From positions 186,001 through 250,000 of the forward strand of contig JACRMN010000017.1 in the NCBI GenBank assembly GCA_016214955.1: 64,000 nucleotides of DNA, given 5' to 3'. Numbering within the stretch: the stretch's first letter is position 1; each line of letters starts with the position of its first letter. The notes below the pieces were generated by a model. The model saw only the letters and a program-made list of their open reading frames with translations, searched no databases and had not been told where the DNA came from. Shown here piece by piece: positions 40,253-48,943 of the stretch. The position numbers and the translations under genes were made by a program. Origin of the DNA: Deltaproteobacteria bacterium (GTDB lineage: Bacteria; Myxococcota; Myxococcia; Myxococcales; Anaeromyxobacteraceae).

Positions 40253-41074
40253 TCACGGCAGCAGCCCCTCGGCGGCCAGGAGACGGTCGATGGACTCGCC
40301 GAGCGCGTCGGCGGCCTCCACCGCGCCGGGGCCGGGGACGGCCCGGAGCAGCGCCGCCACCAGCCCTTCCAGCCCCTCCGGCCGGAGCGGGCACGAGGAC
40401 GCCGCGTGCGCCAGCAGCCGCTTCTCGCCGGGGTGCGTGGCGCGGTTCAGCGCGAAGAGCAGGTCGAAGGTGCTGGCCAGCATGGCGGCCGTGCGGTGGT
40501 TGACGGCCACGGCGTCGCCGCGGGCCACGGCGCTGCGGAGCTGGGCGAGGAAGGAGGACTGGGTGCTCCGCAGCAGCGGCTGGTTGTGGGCCACCACGGC
40601 GCGGCGCAGCGGCTCGGGATACGGGGCGCGGGCGCGGGCCTGGAGCGCGGCGAGCCAGCCGCTCCGGTCGAAGAGCGGCACCGCCACGCGCACCGAGTGC
40701 CAGAGCGCGGTGGAGTAGCCCACCGAGGGCTCGTGGCGCACCAGCACCCGGTCGAGCTGGCTCTCCATCCAGGCGGGCGTCCGGTACATGACGTCCACGC
40801 CGAGCCCGGTCTCGCCGTCGGTCCACTCGTCGCCGGGCTCGAAGAAGCGGTTGCCGAGCTCGAGCCGCCGCGCCCCGGCCGCCGCCGCCGTCCTCAGCGC
40901 CTCCGGCGGCTGCCGGGCGGCGTAGACGTAGAGGTCGACGTCCGAGCCGGCCTCGGCGAGCGGCCCGGCCCGCGAGCCGGCGAGCGCCACCGCCTCGACG
41001 GCCGGGTCGGCGGCCAGGCAGGCGGCCACGCGCCGGGCGAGGGCCAGGGCCGCGGGGGCGTCGTCTTCACCCAT
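40253..41074 (-). CDS. Nucleotidyltransferase with DUF4037-type C-terminus
   Basis: A 273-residue protein. The minimal nucleotidyltransferase fold is shown by AVALAGSRAG and, 8 residues later, SDVDLYVYA with the metal-binding Asp pair; a third acidic residue is likely in LGVDVMY. The helical rest (PYPEPLRRAVVAHNQPLL ... LLFALNRATHPGEKRLL) matches DUF4037. The biochemical substrate is unknown; similar proteins modify antibiotics or RNA. The ATG at 41074 begins just before the core. Confidence 0.8.
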   Translation of the reverse strand: MGEDDAPAALALARRVAACLAADPAVEAVALAGSRAGPLAEAGSDVDLYVYAARQPPEALRTAAAAGARRLELGNRFFEPGDEWTDGETGLGVDVMYRTPAWMESQLDRVLVRHEPSVGYSTALWHSVRVAVPLFDRSGWLAALQARARAPYPEPLRRAVVAHNQPLLRSTQSSFLAQLRSAVARGDAVAVNHRTAAMLASTFDLLFALNRATHPGEKRLLAHAASSCPLRPEGLEGLVAALLRAVPGPGAVEAADALGESIDRLLAAEGLLP

Positions 41075-41317
41075 GGACGCGACGGTATTCCGTTTCGGCG
41101 CCGCGGGGGAGCAGGCGCGACGGACCCCGTCAGGGCCCTGCGCGCTCCGACACTCCGGCAGGCGCACCCAGAGGGTTCGGGCGCACCCGCGCTCCCGGGA
41201 CGAACCCGGCCTCTGCCGGCCGCTTGGCGTCGCCCGGGGCGGCCCTGGTGTTGCAACGCGGAGCCGGCAAGACGGAGGCCGGCGCGCCTGCCCGGCCTCC
41301 AGACCCGCGCGGCCCCG

Positions 41318-41953
41318 ATGCAGCCACCCACTCTCGCGACGATGATCGAGGTCTACGGCACCAGCATGGGCCTGACGCTGGAGGCGCGCCGCTTCCTGAA
41401 GCAGATGGAGCAGCTCAAGCGGCTCGCCCTGAACGCCGAGATCCTCGCGGTCCGCGTGACCGACGGCGGGGAGGTCTTCCAGACGCTGGCCCGCGAGATC
41501 GGCCGCATGGCCAGCCACGCCAGCCAGGTGATCCGGGCGCTGCACGGCCACTCGGTCGAGGTCGCGGCCAAGGCGGTGCGGAGCGCGGCGCTGGCCCGCG
41601 CCTGCGAGAAGTACCAGCTGGCCGTGGCCCGGGGGACCACCGGGGCGACCCTGTCCCTCGTCGAGGCCCGCCGCGATGCCGTGGGGAGCGCGCTGATCGC
41701 CGACATCCGGGTCATCGCCGAGGCCCTGCAGAAGGCCGACACCAGGCTCCTGGATCTGGCGCGGCTCAACGTCGAGCTGCCGATGGTCGCCACCCTCCTC
41801 AACATCGAGGCCAACCGAGACGCCAGCAGCGACCCGGCGCTCACCTCGGCGGCGAAGTCGCTGGTGGCGCTGAAGACCGAGCTGGCGACGCTCCTGGAGC
41901 GCATCCAGGCCAAGTCCCACCAGACGCTCTGCCTGCTGGCCGGCATCGCCTGA
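41318..41953 (+). CDS. MCP-signalling-like coiled-coil protein
   Basis: A 211-residue, almost wholly helical soluble protein. LKRLALNAEILAVRV ... GEVFQTLAREIGRMASHAS resembles the hairpin-tip region of methyl-accepting chemotaxis proteins (LALNAAIEAARAGE..GF.VVA.EI..LA), and LPMVATLLNIEANR in the second half repeats the pattern. There is no sensory or membrane domain and no methylation helix of normal length. It is 9 bp upstream of an ODP-type oxygen-sensor protein, so the two probably act together. Start ambiguous between ATGs at 41318 and 41342. Confidence 0.62.
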   Translation: MQPPTLATMIEVYGTSMGLTLEARRFLKQMEQLKRLALNAEILAVRVTDGGEVFQTLAREIGRMASHASQVIRALHGHSVEVAAKAVRSAALARACEKYQLAVARGTTGATLSLVEARRDAVGSALIADIRVIAEALQKADTRLLDLARLNVELPMVATLLNIEANRDASSDPALTSAAKSLVALKTELATLLERIQAKSHQTLCLLAGIA

Positions 41954-41962
41954 GGAGGTGCC

Positions 41963-42739
41963 ATGCGCAAGAAGACGCTCCACCAGGCCGCCGGCCTGAC
42001 CTGGACGATGTTCGCCCGCGACCCCCAGCGGTCGAGCCAGGTCATCGACACCAACGAGTACCTGATCATCGCCCCCGACAACGTGGTGATGATGGATCCC
42101 GGCGGCACCGAGATCTTCCCCCCGGTGGTCGCCGCGGTGTCCGAGGTCATCGCCGTCGACCGCGTGAAGACCTTCGTCTGCAGCCACCAGGACCCCGACA
42201 TCATGTCGTCGCTGCCGCTGTGGATGGGCCTCTGTCCCGGGGCCAGGGTCCTCATGCCCTGGCTCTGGACCGGCTTCGTCGCCCACTTCGGCCACGAGTA
42301 CGCGGCCCGCTTCGTGCCCGTGCCGGACGAGGGGACCACGATCCCGCTCGGGGGCGGGCTCAAGGACCTGGTGCTGGTGCCGGCGCACTATTGCCACTCC
42401 AGCGGGAACTTCTCGCTCTACGATCCCAACGCCCGCATCCTCTTCACCGGCGACATCGGGGCGGCCCTGCTCCCCGAGGGGAGCGAGGAGCTGGTCGTCG
42501 CCGACTTCGCCTCGCACGTGAAGTACATGGAGGGCTTCCACCGCCGGTGGATGCCCTCCAACGAGGCCAAGAACCAGTGGGTCGCCCGCGTGCGGAAGCT
42601 CGACGTGAAGACCCTGTGCCCGCAGCACGGCGCGGTGATGGAGGGCCCCGACGTCGCCCGCTTCCTCGACTGGCTCGAGGGGCTGCAGGTGGGGGGCGCG
42701 CTGGAGGCGGGGAGGGCGGCGGGCGCGTCCAGGCGGTAG
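41963..42739 (+). CDS. ODP-type diiron metallo-beta-lactamase-fold protein
   Basis: A 258-residue MBL-fold protein related to the oxygenase-like half of flavodiiron proteins. The metal motif reads SHQDPDIMSS, with later ligands in LVPAHYCHSSGN and FTGDIGAALLP and a final CPQHGAV. Treponema denticola ODP, an oxygen- and Fe(II)-sensing protein that controls chemotaxis, has this kind of fold and is linked to a soluble receptor. There is no flavodoxin domain, so it is not a stand-alone O2 or NO reductase. GAGGTG lies about 5 bp before the ATG. It is transcribed with the MCP-like gene. Confidence 0.78.
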   Translation: MRKKTLHQAAGLTWTMFARDPQRSSQVIDTNEYLIIAPDNVVMMDPGGTEIFPPVVAAVSEVIAVDRVKTFVCSHQDPDIMSSLPLWMGLCPGARVLMPWLWTGFVAHFGHEYAARFVPVPDEGTTIPLGGGLKDLVLVPAHYCHSSGNFSLYDPNARILFTGDIGAALLPEGSEELVVADFASHVKYMEGFHRRWMPSNEAKNQWVARVRKLDVKTLCPQHGAVMEGPDVARFLDWLEGLQVGGALEAGRAAGASRR

Positions 42740-42944
42740 CCAGGGCTGCCTTCGGGAAGCGAGGCACCCGCACGCTGCGCGAACCCGGCAAGCTGCCAGG
42801 CTGCCCCGGAAGGGGTGAGGTGAACGAAGGGGGCAACTTGGGCGGGTACTTGGCTCGCCCCCGAGCGGGGCGCTACGCTCGGCCATCCACCCACCGCCCC
42901 ACAACGACCACCTGGCGCGCGGGGCGCTCGCGGGCGAGGCACCC

Positions 42945-43319
42945 GTGGCCGGCTCCGACATCCTGGTCGTCGACGACGACGCCGACATCCGCAGCGCGCT
43001 CGGCCAGGTGCTGGAGCTCGAGGGCTACGACGTGGCCTACGCCGCCAACGGCAGCGAGGCCTGGGCCTCGCTGCAGGCCGGTCCGCCCCCGCACCTGGTG
43101 CTCCTCGACCTCATGATGCCGGTGATGGACGGCGCCGAGTTCCTGCGCCTCCTGCGCGGCGACAGCCGCCTGGCCGCTCTCCCGGTGGTGCTGGTGAGCG
43201 CCTTCGGCTCCATCGCCGCCGCGGTGGCGGCCGCCGTCCAGGGCCAGCTGCGCAAGCCCCTCGACCTCGACGACCTGACCGGCACGGTGGGCCGGTTCTG
43301 CGCCCCGAGGTCGCGCTAG
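42945..43319 (+). CDS. Single-domain response regulator
   Basis: A 124-residue receiver: ILVVDDDADIRSAL, phosphoacceptor Asp in LVLLDLMMPVMDG, VLVSAFGS and the conserved lysine in LRKPLDLDDL. No output domain. The GTG at 42945 is favoured because it begins just ahead of the first strand. The following genes encode a small membrane protein and an SSS-kinase, its likely partner. The preceding 205 bp contain no gene. Confidence 0.85.
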   Translation: MAGSDILVVDDDADIRSALGQVLELEGYDVAYAANGSEAWASLQAGPPPHLVLLDLMMPVMDGAEFLRLLRGDSRLAALPVVLVSAFGSIAAAVAAAVQGQLRKPLDLDDLTGTVGRFCAPRSR

Positions 43320-43321
43320 GC

Positions 43322-43552
43322 GTGGCCTCCAGGGGCCGCGCCCGCCGCTTCTGGCGCCACCCGGCAACGGCTGCGGGGCTGGCGCTGCTCGGCCTCCTCC
43401 TCTTCCTCTGGCCCTTCGTGCGCCAGCCGCGTCCGGGCCTGGCCCGCGCCTGGGTCGAGCTCATGGCCGCCTGGGCGCTCGGCGTGATCGCGCTCCACCG
43501 CGTCTCGCGGCGGCGCGACCCCGGTGCGCCGGAGGCCGGGCGCGATGGCTAG
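43322..43552 (+). CDS. Small two-helix membrane protein
   Basis: A 76-residue protein with two hydrophobic helices (AAGLALLGLLLFLWPFV and AWVELMAAWALGVIALH) and basic ends. It starts with GTG 2 bp after the receiver gene and overlaps the start of the kinase by 8 bp. I do not recognise the family; the tight coupling suggests that it is a subunit or partner of the SSS-kinase. Confidence 0.6.
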   Translation: MASRGRARRFWRHPATAAGLALLGLLLFLWPFVRQPRPGLARAWVELMAAWALGVIALHRVSRRRDPGAPEAGRDG

Positions 43553-46500
43553 CCTCTTCGCCGTGGTGGCCGTGGTACTGGCCTACATGGGCCTGCTCTT
43601 CCTGCTGGCCGTCTGGGCCGAGCGGCAGGAGCAGCGCGGGCGACGCGCCGGCGGGAGCGCCCTCGTCTACGCGCTCTCCCTGGCCACCTACTGCAGCACC
43701 TGGACCTACTACGGCAGCGTGGGCAGCGCCGCCTCCTCGGGCCTGCTCTTCCTCGGCATCTACCTGGGGCCGACGGTGTCGGCAGTCTTCTGGCCGCGGC
43801 TCCTCGGCAAGATGATCCGCATCCGCAACGCCCACCGCGTCACCAGCGTTGCCGACCTGCTCTCGGTGCGCTACGGCAAGGCGCAGTCGGTGGCCACGGT
43901 GGCCACGCTCGGGCTCCTGCTGGGTCTCGTCCCCTACCTGGCGCTGCAGCTCAAGACCATGATCGCCACCGTGGCGGTCATCACCGGCCACGACCCGGCA
44001 CAGCCCGGCCCGGCCGCGGCCGGCCAGGTGGGGCCGCTCATCGTGGCCCTGATGGTGGTCTTCACCATCGTCTTCGGCATCCGCCGGCTCAGCCCCACCG
44101 AGCGCCACCCGGGCATGATGGTGGCGCTGGCCGCCGAGGCCGGGGTGAAGCTCGCCGGCCTGCTGCTGGCGGGCGCCTTCGTGGTCTACGCCCTCTTCGA
44201 CGGGCCCGGCGACCTGCTGGGCCGCGCCGGGGCGGCGGGGCTGCTGCCGGAGCTCCTGGGGAAGGGCGGCAGCCCGGTGACGATGGCGAGCTACCTGCTG
44301 CTCTCGGCGGTGGCGGTCCTGCTCCTGCCGCGCCAGTTCCACGTGGCGGTGGTGGAGAGCTCCGACCCCGACCACGTCCGCACCGCCACCTGGGCCTTCC
44401 CGGCCTACCTCCTGGCCATCAACGTCTTCGTCCTGCCGCTGGCGCTGGCCGGCCTGCTCCTCGGCCACCCGGCCCACGCCGCCGACACCTTCGTGCTCAC
44501 GCTCCCCTGGGCGGCCGGGGCGCGGGGCCTCGCCTGGCTGGTGTTCCTGGGCGGCTTCTCGGCCGGCACCGCCATGGTGATGGCCGAGACCATGACCATG
44601 GCCACCATGGTCTCCAACCACCTGCTGCTGCCGGCCATCGACCTTTGGCCGCGCCTCAACCGGCTGCGGCGCCACCTCCTGCCGGCCCGCTGGATCGCCG
44701 CGGCGCTGCTCCTGCTGGCGGCGCTGGCGTACGAGCGGCTGCTCGGCGGCCAGTACGAGCTGGTGCAGATCGGCCTCATCTCCTTCGCGGCCGTGCTGGT
44801 GCTGGCGCCGCCGCTCCTGGGCGGCCTCTACTGGCGCGAGGCGAGCACCGCTGGCGCGCTCTGGGGCCTGGTGGCCGGCTTCGCCGCCTGGGGCTACACG
44901 CTGCTCCTGCCGGTCTTCGTGCGCGCCGGCTGGCTGCCGGGGGGGCTGCTCTCCGAGGGGCCGGCCGGCATCGGCCTGCTGCGGCCCGAGGCGCTCCTCG
45001 GGCTCGGCGGCCTCGACCGCATCTCCCACGCCACCCTCTGGATCCTGCTGCTCGACGGCGGCGCCTTTGTCCTCGGCTCGCTGCTCCACCCGGCGCAGGC
45101 CTCGGAGGCGGCCCGGGCCCAGCGGCTGCTGGGCGCTGCCGAGCCCGAGCCCTGGGAGGCGCCCGAGCCGGCGGGCGCGGCCGCGGTGGCGCTGGCGGTC
45201 GAGAAGCGGGACCGCATGGTGCGGCTCTTCGCCCGCTACCACGAGGAGGCGGCGGCAGCCCGGCTGGCCGATGCTTGCCTGGCGCGGGTGGGGGTGGCGC
45301 CCGAGGGCTCGCTCTCGGCGCTGCAACTCGCCGAGCTGGAGGCCGAGGCCGAGACCACCCTGGCCTCCTCCATCGGCACCGCCGCCGCCCACGCCGAGGC
45401 CCGCCGCTGCCCCATCGCCACCGGCGAGGAGGAGCGGGCCATCTCCGCCGCCTACGGGCAGATCCTGGCCTCCCTCAAGGTCCCGCCCGCCGAGCTGCAG
45501 CGCAAGATCGACTACCACCGCGAGCGCGAGCGGCTGCTGGCGCACGAGGCCGAGACCCACCGCTTCCTGGCCGACGTCTCCGCCCAGCTCGCCGCCTCCC
45601 TCGACGTCGAGGCCACCGGCGCCACCGTGGTGGGGCTGGCGGTGCCGCGCTTCGCCGAGGCGGCGCTGCTCTGGGTGGCGCCTTCCCCCGAGGAGCCGAG
45701 GCCCGGCGCCTGGCTGGCGGAGGCGAGGCACGACCCGGCCCCGGCGGTGCGGCCGTTCGAGGCCGCCGAGGCGCTGGGCGCCCACCCCGGCGTGGCGCAG
45801 GCGCTGGCCACCGGGCGGATGCTGGTGGCCCGCGGCGGCACCTCGGCGGCCTGGCCCGGGGAGCGGCGCGAGCTGCCGCGCGCCGGCGAGATCATCTTCC
45901 CGCTCTCGGCCGGCGGCCGGCAGCTCGGGGCGCTGGTCCTGTTCCTCTCCGAGCCGGGCCAGCTCCAGTCGCCCGACGACCTGGCGCTGGCCGAGGAGCT
46001 GGCGCGCCGCTCGGCGGTGGCGCTCGTCAACGCCGCCCTGTTCCGCAGCGCCGAGGAGGCGGTGCGGGCCCGGGACGAGTTCCTGGCGGTGGCCTCGCAC
46101 GAGCTCAAGACCCCGCTCACCCCGCTGCGCCTCTCCATCCAGGCGGTGCAGCGGCTGGTGGCGCGGGGAGAGCTGGCCGGCGACCCGGCCCGGCACCTCC
46201 ACGCCGCGCTGGGGCGCGCCGACGGCCAGATCCGCCGGCTGGTGCGGCTGGTCGACTACCTCCTCGACGTCTCCCGCATCACCACCCGCCGGCTCCGGCT
46301 GCAGCTCGAGCCCACCGACCTCTCGGCGGCGGTGATCGAGGTGCTCGATCGCCACCGGGCCGAGCTCTCCCAGGCGGGCTGCACCGTCTCGGTGGCCACC
46401 GCCCAGGGTGCCGTGGGGCGCTGGGACCGGCTGCGCATCGAGCAGGTGGTCACCAACCTGCTCACCAACGCCATGAAGTACGCCCCCGGCCCCATCGACG

Positions 46501-46763
46501 TGGCGGTGGACGCCCAGGCCGACCGCACGCGCCTGGTGGTGCGCGACCGCGGCCCGGGCATCGCCCGCGAGGACCAGGAGCGCATCTTCCTGCCCTTCGA
46601 GCGCGCCGTCTCCTACCTGCGGGCCAGCGGCTTCGGCCTGGGCCTCTTCATCGTCCGCCAGATCGTGGACGCCCACGGCGGCACCGTGCACCTGGAGTCG
46701 GCGCCGGGCCAGGGCAGCACCTTCACCGTCGAGCTGCCGCGCCAGCCGCCGGCGAGCGCGTGA
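43545..46763 (+). CDS. Sodium/solute symporter-sensor histidine kinase fusion
   Basis: A 1072-residue membrane protein. About 13 transmembrane helices of the SSS transporter fold (residues 1 to about 520; YCSTWTYYGSVG, GGFSAGTAMVMAETMTMATM) lead into a linker, a GAF-like region (about 660-820), HisKA (His852, ASHELKTPL) and a HATPase (NLLTNAMKYAP, RDRGPGI, GFGLGLFIV). The architecture resembles CbrA-type regulators of carbon use. The ATG at 43545 has GGAGG 9 bp upstream. With the receiver and the small membrane protein it forms a three-gene signalling unit. Confidence 0.9.
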   Translation: MASLFAVVAVVLAYMGLLFLLAVWAERQEQRGRRAGGSALVYALSLATYCSTWTYYGSVGSAASSGLLFLGIYLGPTVSAVFWPRLLGKMIRIRNAHRVTSVADLLSVRYGKAQSVATVATLGLLLGLVPYLALQLKTMIATVAVITGHDPAQPGPAAAGQVGPLIVALMVVFTIVFGIRRLSPTERHPGMMVALAAEAGVKLAGLLLAGAFVVYALFDGPGDLLGRAGAAGLLPELLGKGGSPVTMASYLLLSAVAVLLLPRQFHVAVVESSDPDHVRTATWAFPAYLLAINVFVLPLALAGLLLGHPAHAADTFVLTLPWAAGARGLAWLVFLGGFSAGTAMVMAETMTMATMVSNHLLLPAIDLWPRLNRLRRHLLPARWIAAALLLLAALAYERLLGGQYELVQIGLISFAAVLVLAPPLLGGLYWREASTAGALWGLVAGFAAWGYTLLLPVFVRAGWLPGGLLSEGPAGIGLLRPEALLGLGGLDRISHATLWILLLDGGAFVLGSLLHPAQASEAARAQRLLGAAEPEPWEAPEPAGAAAVALAVEKRDRMVRLFARYHEEAAAARLADACLARVGVAPEGSLSALQLAELEAEAETTLASSIGTAAAHAEARRCPIATGEEERAISAAYGQILASLKVPPAELQRKIDYHRERERLLAHEAETHRFLADVSAQLAASLDVEATGATVVGLAVPRFAEAALLWVAPSPEEPRPGAWLAEARHDPAPAVRPFEAAEALGAHPGVAQALATGRMLVARGGTSAAWPGERRELPRAGEIIFPLSAGGRQLGALVLFLSEPGQLQSPDDLALAEELARRSAVALVNAALFRSAEEAVRARDEFLAVASHELKTPLTPLRLSIQAVQRLVARGELAGDPARHLHAALGRADGQIRRLVRLVDYLLDVSRITTRRLRLQLEPTDLSAAVIEVLDRHRAELSQAGCTVSVATAQGAVGRWDRLRIEQVVTNLLTNAMKYAPGPIDVAVDAQADRTRLVVRDRGPGIAREDQERIFLPFERAVSYLRASGFGLGLFIVRQIVDAHGGTVHLESAPGQGSTFTVELPRQPPASA

Positions 46764-46851
46764 AGGGGCGCCACCTCCCCCGGGGAGTCGGAGCGGGCTG
46801 CGGCGAAGTTCCGCAGACTTCGGCCCCGGGGGGCTGCGGCGCAGGTAGTCC

Positions 46852-46880
46852 TTGTGGGGTCGCGGGCCGTTCACTATAGG
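46852..46880 (+). promoter_or_regulatory. Promoter of the Lpp-like gene
   Basis: TTGTGG (46852-46857), 17 bp, then TATAGG (46875-46880) form a good sigma-70-type promoter. Transcription would start near 46887, about 57 bases before the ATG. A highly expressed small lipoprotein would fit a strong promoter. Confidence 0.55.
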
Positions 46881-46943
46881 GAGCAACGCCGGACGCAGGC
46901 GCCGCTCGGTCGCCATGGGCGACCAACACCAAAGGGGAACACG

Positions 46944-47285
46944 ATGACCCGTACACTTGGACTCATCAGCCTGATGCTGCTCGCCGTGGGCTGTGCCACC
47001 AACGCGTCGGTCCGCCAGGAGATCGAGCCGCTCAACAACCGGCTCTCCGAGGTGGAGCGCAGGACGGCCGCCACGGAGGCCAAGGTCTCGCAGCTGGACG
47101 GGAAGGCCGCCGCCGACACCGCCGACGTCAAGGCGCTGCGCGCCGAGGTGGCGGAGTCTCGGGCGGCGGCGCAGAAGGCGCAGCAGGCGGCGGAGGAGGC
47201 GCGGGCTGCTGCGGCCCAGGCGGAGGCGTCCGCGGCGAAGGCTGCCAAGGCGTTCGAGCTTCGCCAGCTGAAGGGTCGCCAGTAG
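46944..47285 (+). CDS. Lpp-like alanine-rich lipoprotein
   Basis: A 113-residue lipoprotein: MTRTLGLISLMLLAVGCAT has lipobox AVGC (Cys17), followed by a coiled coil rich in Ala, Glu, Lys and Gln, typical of alanine-zipper lipoproteins related to Braun's Lpp. It ends LKGRQ, so the C-terminal lysine used for peptidoglycan linkage in Lpp is absent. AAAGGGG lies 8 bp before the ATG. Its 3' half overlaps, antisense, the proline-rich end of an L,D-transpeptidase gene. Confidence 0.82.
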   Translation: MTRTLGLISLMLLAVGCATNASVRQEIEPLNNRLSEVERRTAATEAKVSQLDGKAAADTADVKALRAEVAESRAAAQKAQQAAEEARAAAAQAEASAAKAAKAFELRQLKGRQ

Positions 47286-48288
47286 CGCCACCGGCGGCGG
47301 GCCCCCCGGAGACGTCCACGGGGATGCCCTGGCACGCCCGCAGGGCAGCCTCCAGCCTGCGGGCGTCCACCCGCCCGAGGAGCGCGCGGCGCGTCAGCAG
47401 GCGCCTCGCCTCCGCCAGGTAGTCGATCCCGGCGGCCTCGTCCTGGTGGGCCTCCACGTACACGCGGCCTGCGTGCTCGCCCACCTTCACGGGCTCCCGG
47501 ACGATCCTCACCCGGGTCCCCACCGGAACCCGCTCGTACAGGATCGGGATGTCCTCGGGGTAGAGCCGCAGGCAGCCGTGGCTCACCTTCCGCCCCACGC
47601 CGAACGGCTTGTCGGTGCCGTGGATGAGGAGAAGCGGGTTCGACAGCCGCAGGGCATGCGTCCCCAGCGGATTGTCCGGGCCCGGAGGGACCACCGCCGG
47701 CCACTCGGGGTTCTCCCTCCGGATGGAGGCGGTGGGGTACCAGCTCGGGTTCACCTGCTTCTGGATGACCTTGAAGGTCCCGAGCGGCGTGTCCCAGCCG
47801 CCGGTCCCCACTCCCACCGGGAAGGTCATCGGGGCGCCGGGGTCCGCCGGGGTCAGGTAGAGCCGCATCTCGGAGAGGTTGACGAGCAGGGTCCCGGGCG
47901 CCGCGGACCTGGGCACGATCCAGGCGGTGGGGATGACAACGGGCGCCCCCGGCGTGGGGACGAAGGCATCGAGCGCGGGGTTGGCCGCCTGGATGACGTT
48001 GAAGCCGACGCCGTACTGGCGCGCCATCTCGATGAGCGACTCGCCGGCGCGCACGGTGCGCCGGCAGACGCCGCCCAGGACCTCCCGCGGGGCGCAGTCT
48101 CCCCAGGGGCGGCACGCGGGTGACCCGCGCAGCTCGCAGGGGTCTCCGGCGTCCGCGGCGCCGGCGGGGATCTGCTCGACGGCCGCGGGCGGCGGTGCGT
48201 GCGCACACCCGGCGCCGAGCGCGGCGAGCACCAGGAGGAGCGCAGCCGCGCGGAGGGGAGCCAGGGGAGAGGTCGAGGGTCGGGACAC
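47128..48288 (-). CDS. Lipoprotein L,D-transpeptidase with LysM domain
   Basis: A 386-residue enzyme. Lipobox LGAGC (Cys28), a LysM-like peptidoglycan-binding motif (VRAGESLIEMARQYG ... IQAANPALD, about 79-108) and a YkuD domain (about 132-265) with the catalytic SHGCLRL (Cys239). ErfK/YcfS-type members attach lipoprotein or form 3-3 crosslinks in peptidoglycan. The last 52 or so residues are a proline-rich tail encoded entirely antisense to the Lpp-like gene (158-bp convergent overlap); no earlier stop exists. Confidence 0.85.
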   Translation of the reverse strand: MSRPSTSPLAPLRAAALLLVLAALGAGCAHAPPPAAVEQIPAGAADAGDPCELRGSPACRPWGDCAPREVLGGVCRRTVRAGESLIEMARQYGVGFNVIQAANPALDAFVPTPGAPVVIPTAWIVPRSAAPGTLLVNLSEMRLYLTPADPGAPMTFPVGVGTGGWDTPLGTFKVIQKQVNPSWYPTASIRRENPEWPAVVPPGPDNPLGTHALRLSNPLLLIHGTDKPFGVGRKVSHGCLRLYPEDIPILYERVPVGTRVRIVREPVKVGEHAGRVYVEAHQDEAAGIDYLAEARRLLTRRALLGRVDARRLEAALRACQGIPVDVSGGPAAGGATGDPSAGEARTPWQPSPRTPPPGPQQPAPPPPPAAPSAPPPETPPPRRAAP

Positions 48289-48415
48289 GGCGCTCCGGTG
48301 CGGGTGGACGGTTGCCGCCTCTCGGCGGACACCACCTTACATGCCGATACGGACCGCGAGGATCAATGGCCTCGTCGCGGTGACAAGGACCGCCGCCTGG
48401 CGTAGCCTCGATCCG

Positions 48416-48931
48416 GTGGCCGGCTTCGTCTCTACCACGCGGCGAGCGATCGCCCTCCTGGCGCTGCTCCTGTCCGGCGGCGGCAGGGCGGGCGAGGCGG
48501 ATGCGACCTCGCACTGCCCCAGGAAGGGCGACGTGGTCGCCGTCATCTCCGAGAAGCGCCAGGTCTGGCTGTGCCGCGACGGCGCGCCACAGGCGCACTT
48601 CCAGGTGGCCCTGGGCGCGGGCGGCGTGGGCAAGCGCCGCAAGGGGGACGGGAGGACGCCGGTCGGAACCTACGCGCTCGGCTCTCCGAGGCCGTCGAAG
48701 CGCTTCGGGACCTTCATCCCCATCGCCTACCCCACGCCCCGGCAGGCGGCACGGGGGCTCACCGGCGGTGCGGTCGGGATCCACGGCCCGCCCCGGGGAA
48801 GAGCCGAGCCGGAGTACCCTGCCAGCGAGATCGACTGGACCGAGGGGTGTGTCGCCACCGGAACCGACGAGGTGATCGAGGTCATCGCCGACTTCGTCCG
48901 CCAGCGGCGGCCGGTGCTGCTGGTCCGGTGA
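48416..48931 (+). CDS. Exported small L,D-transpeptidase (YkuD fold)
   Basis: A 171-residue protein. A signal peptide (RRAIALLALLLSGGGRAGEA) is followed by VVAVISEKRQVWLCRDG, GDGRTPVGTYALG and the catalytic region IHGPP (His123) and WTEGCVATG (Cys145), close to the YafK/ErfK L,D-transpeptidase pattern although TEGC replaces the usual SHGC. The GTG at 48416 begins the signal peptide; an in-frame ATG at 48341 is the alternative. It is divergent from the larger L,D-transpeptidase. Confidence 0.8.
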   Translation: MAGFVSTTRRAIALLALLLSGGGRAGEADATSHCPRKGDVVAVISEKRQVWLCRDGAPQAHFQVALGAGGVGKRRKGDGRTPVGTYALGSPRPSKRFGTFIPIAYPTPRQAARGLTGGAVGIHGPPRGRAEPEYPASEIDWTEGCVATGTDEVIEVIADFVRQRRPVLLVR

Positions 48932-48943
48932 AGGCGGGCGCCG

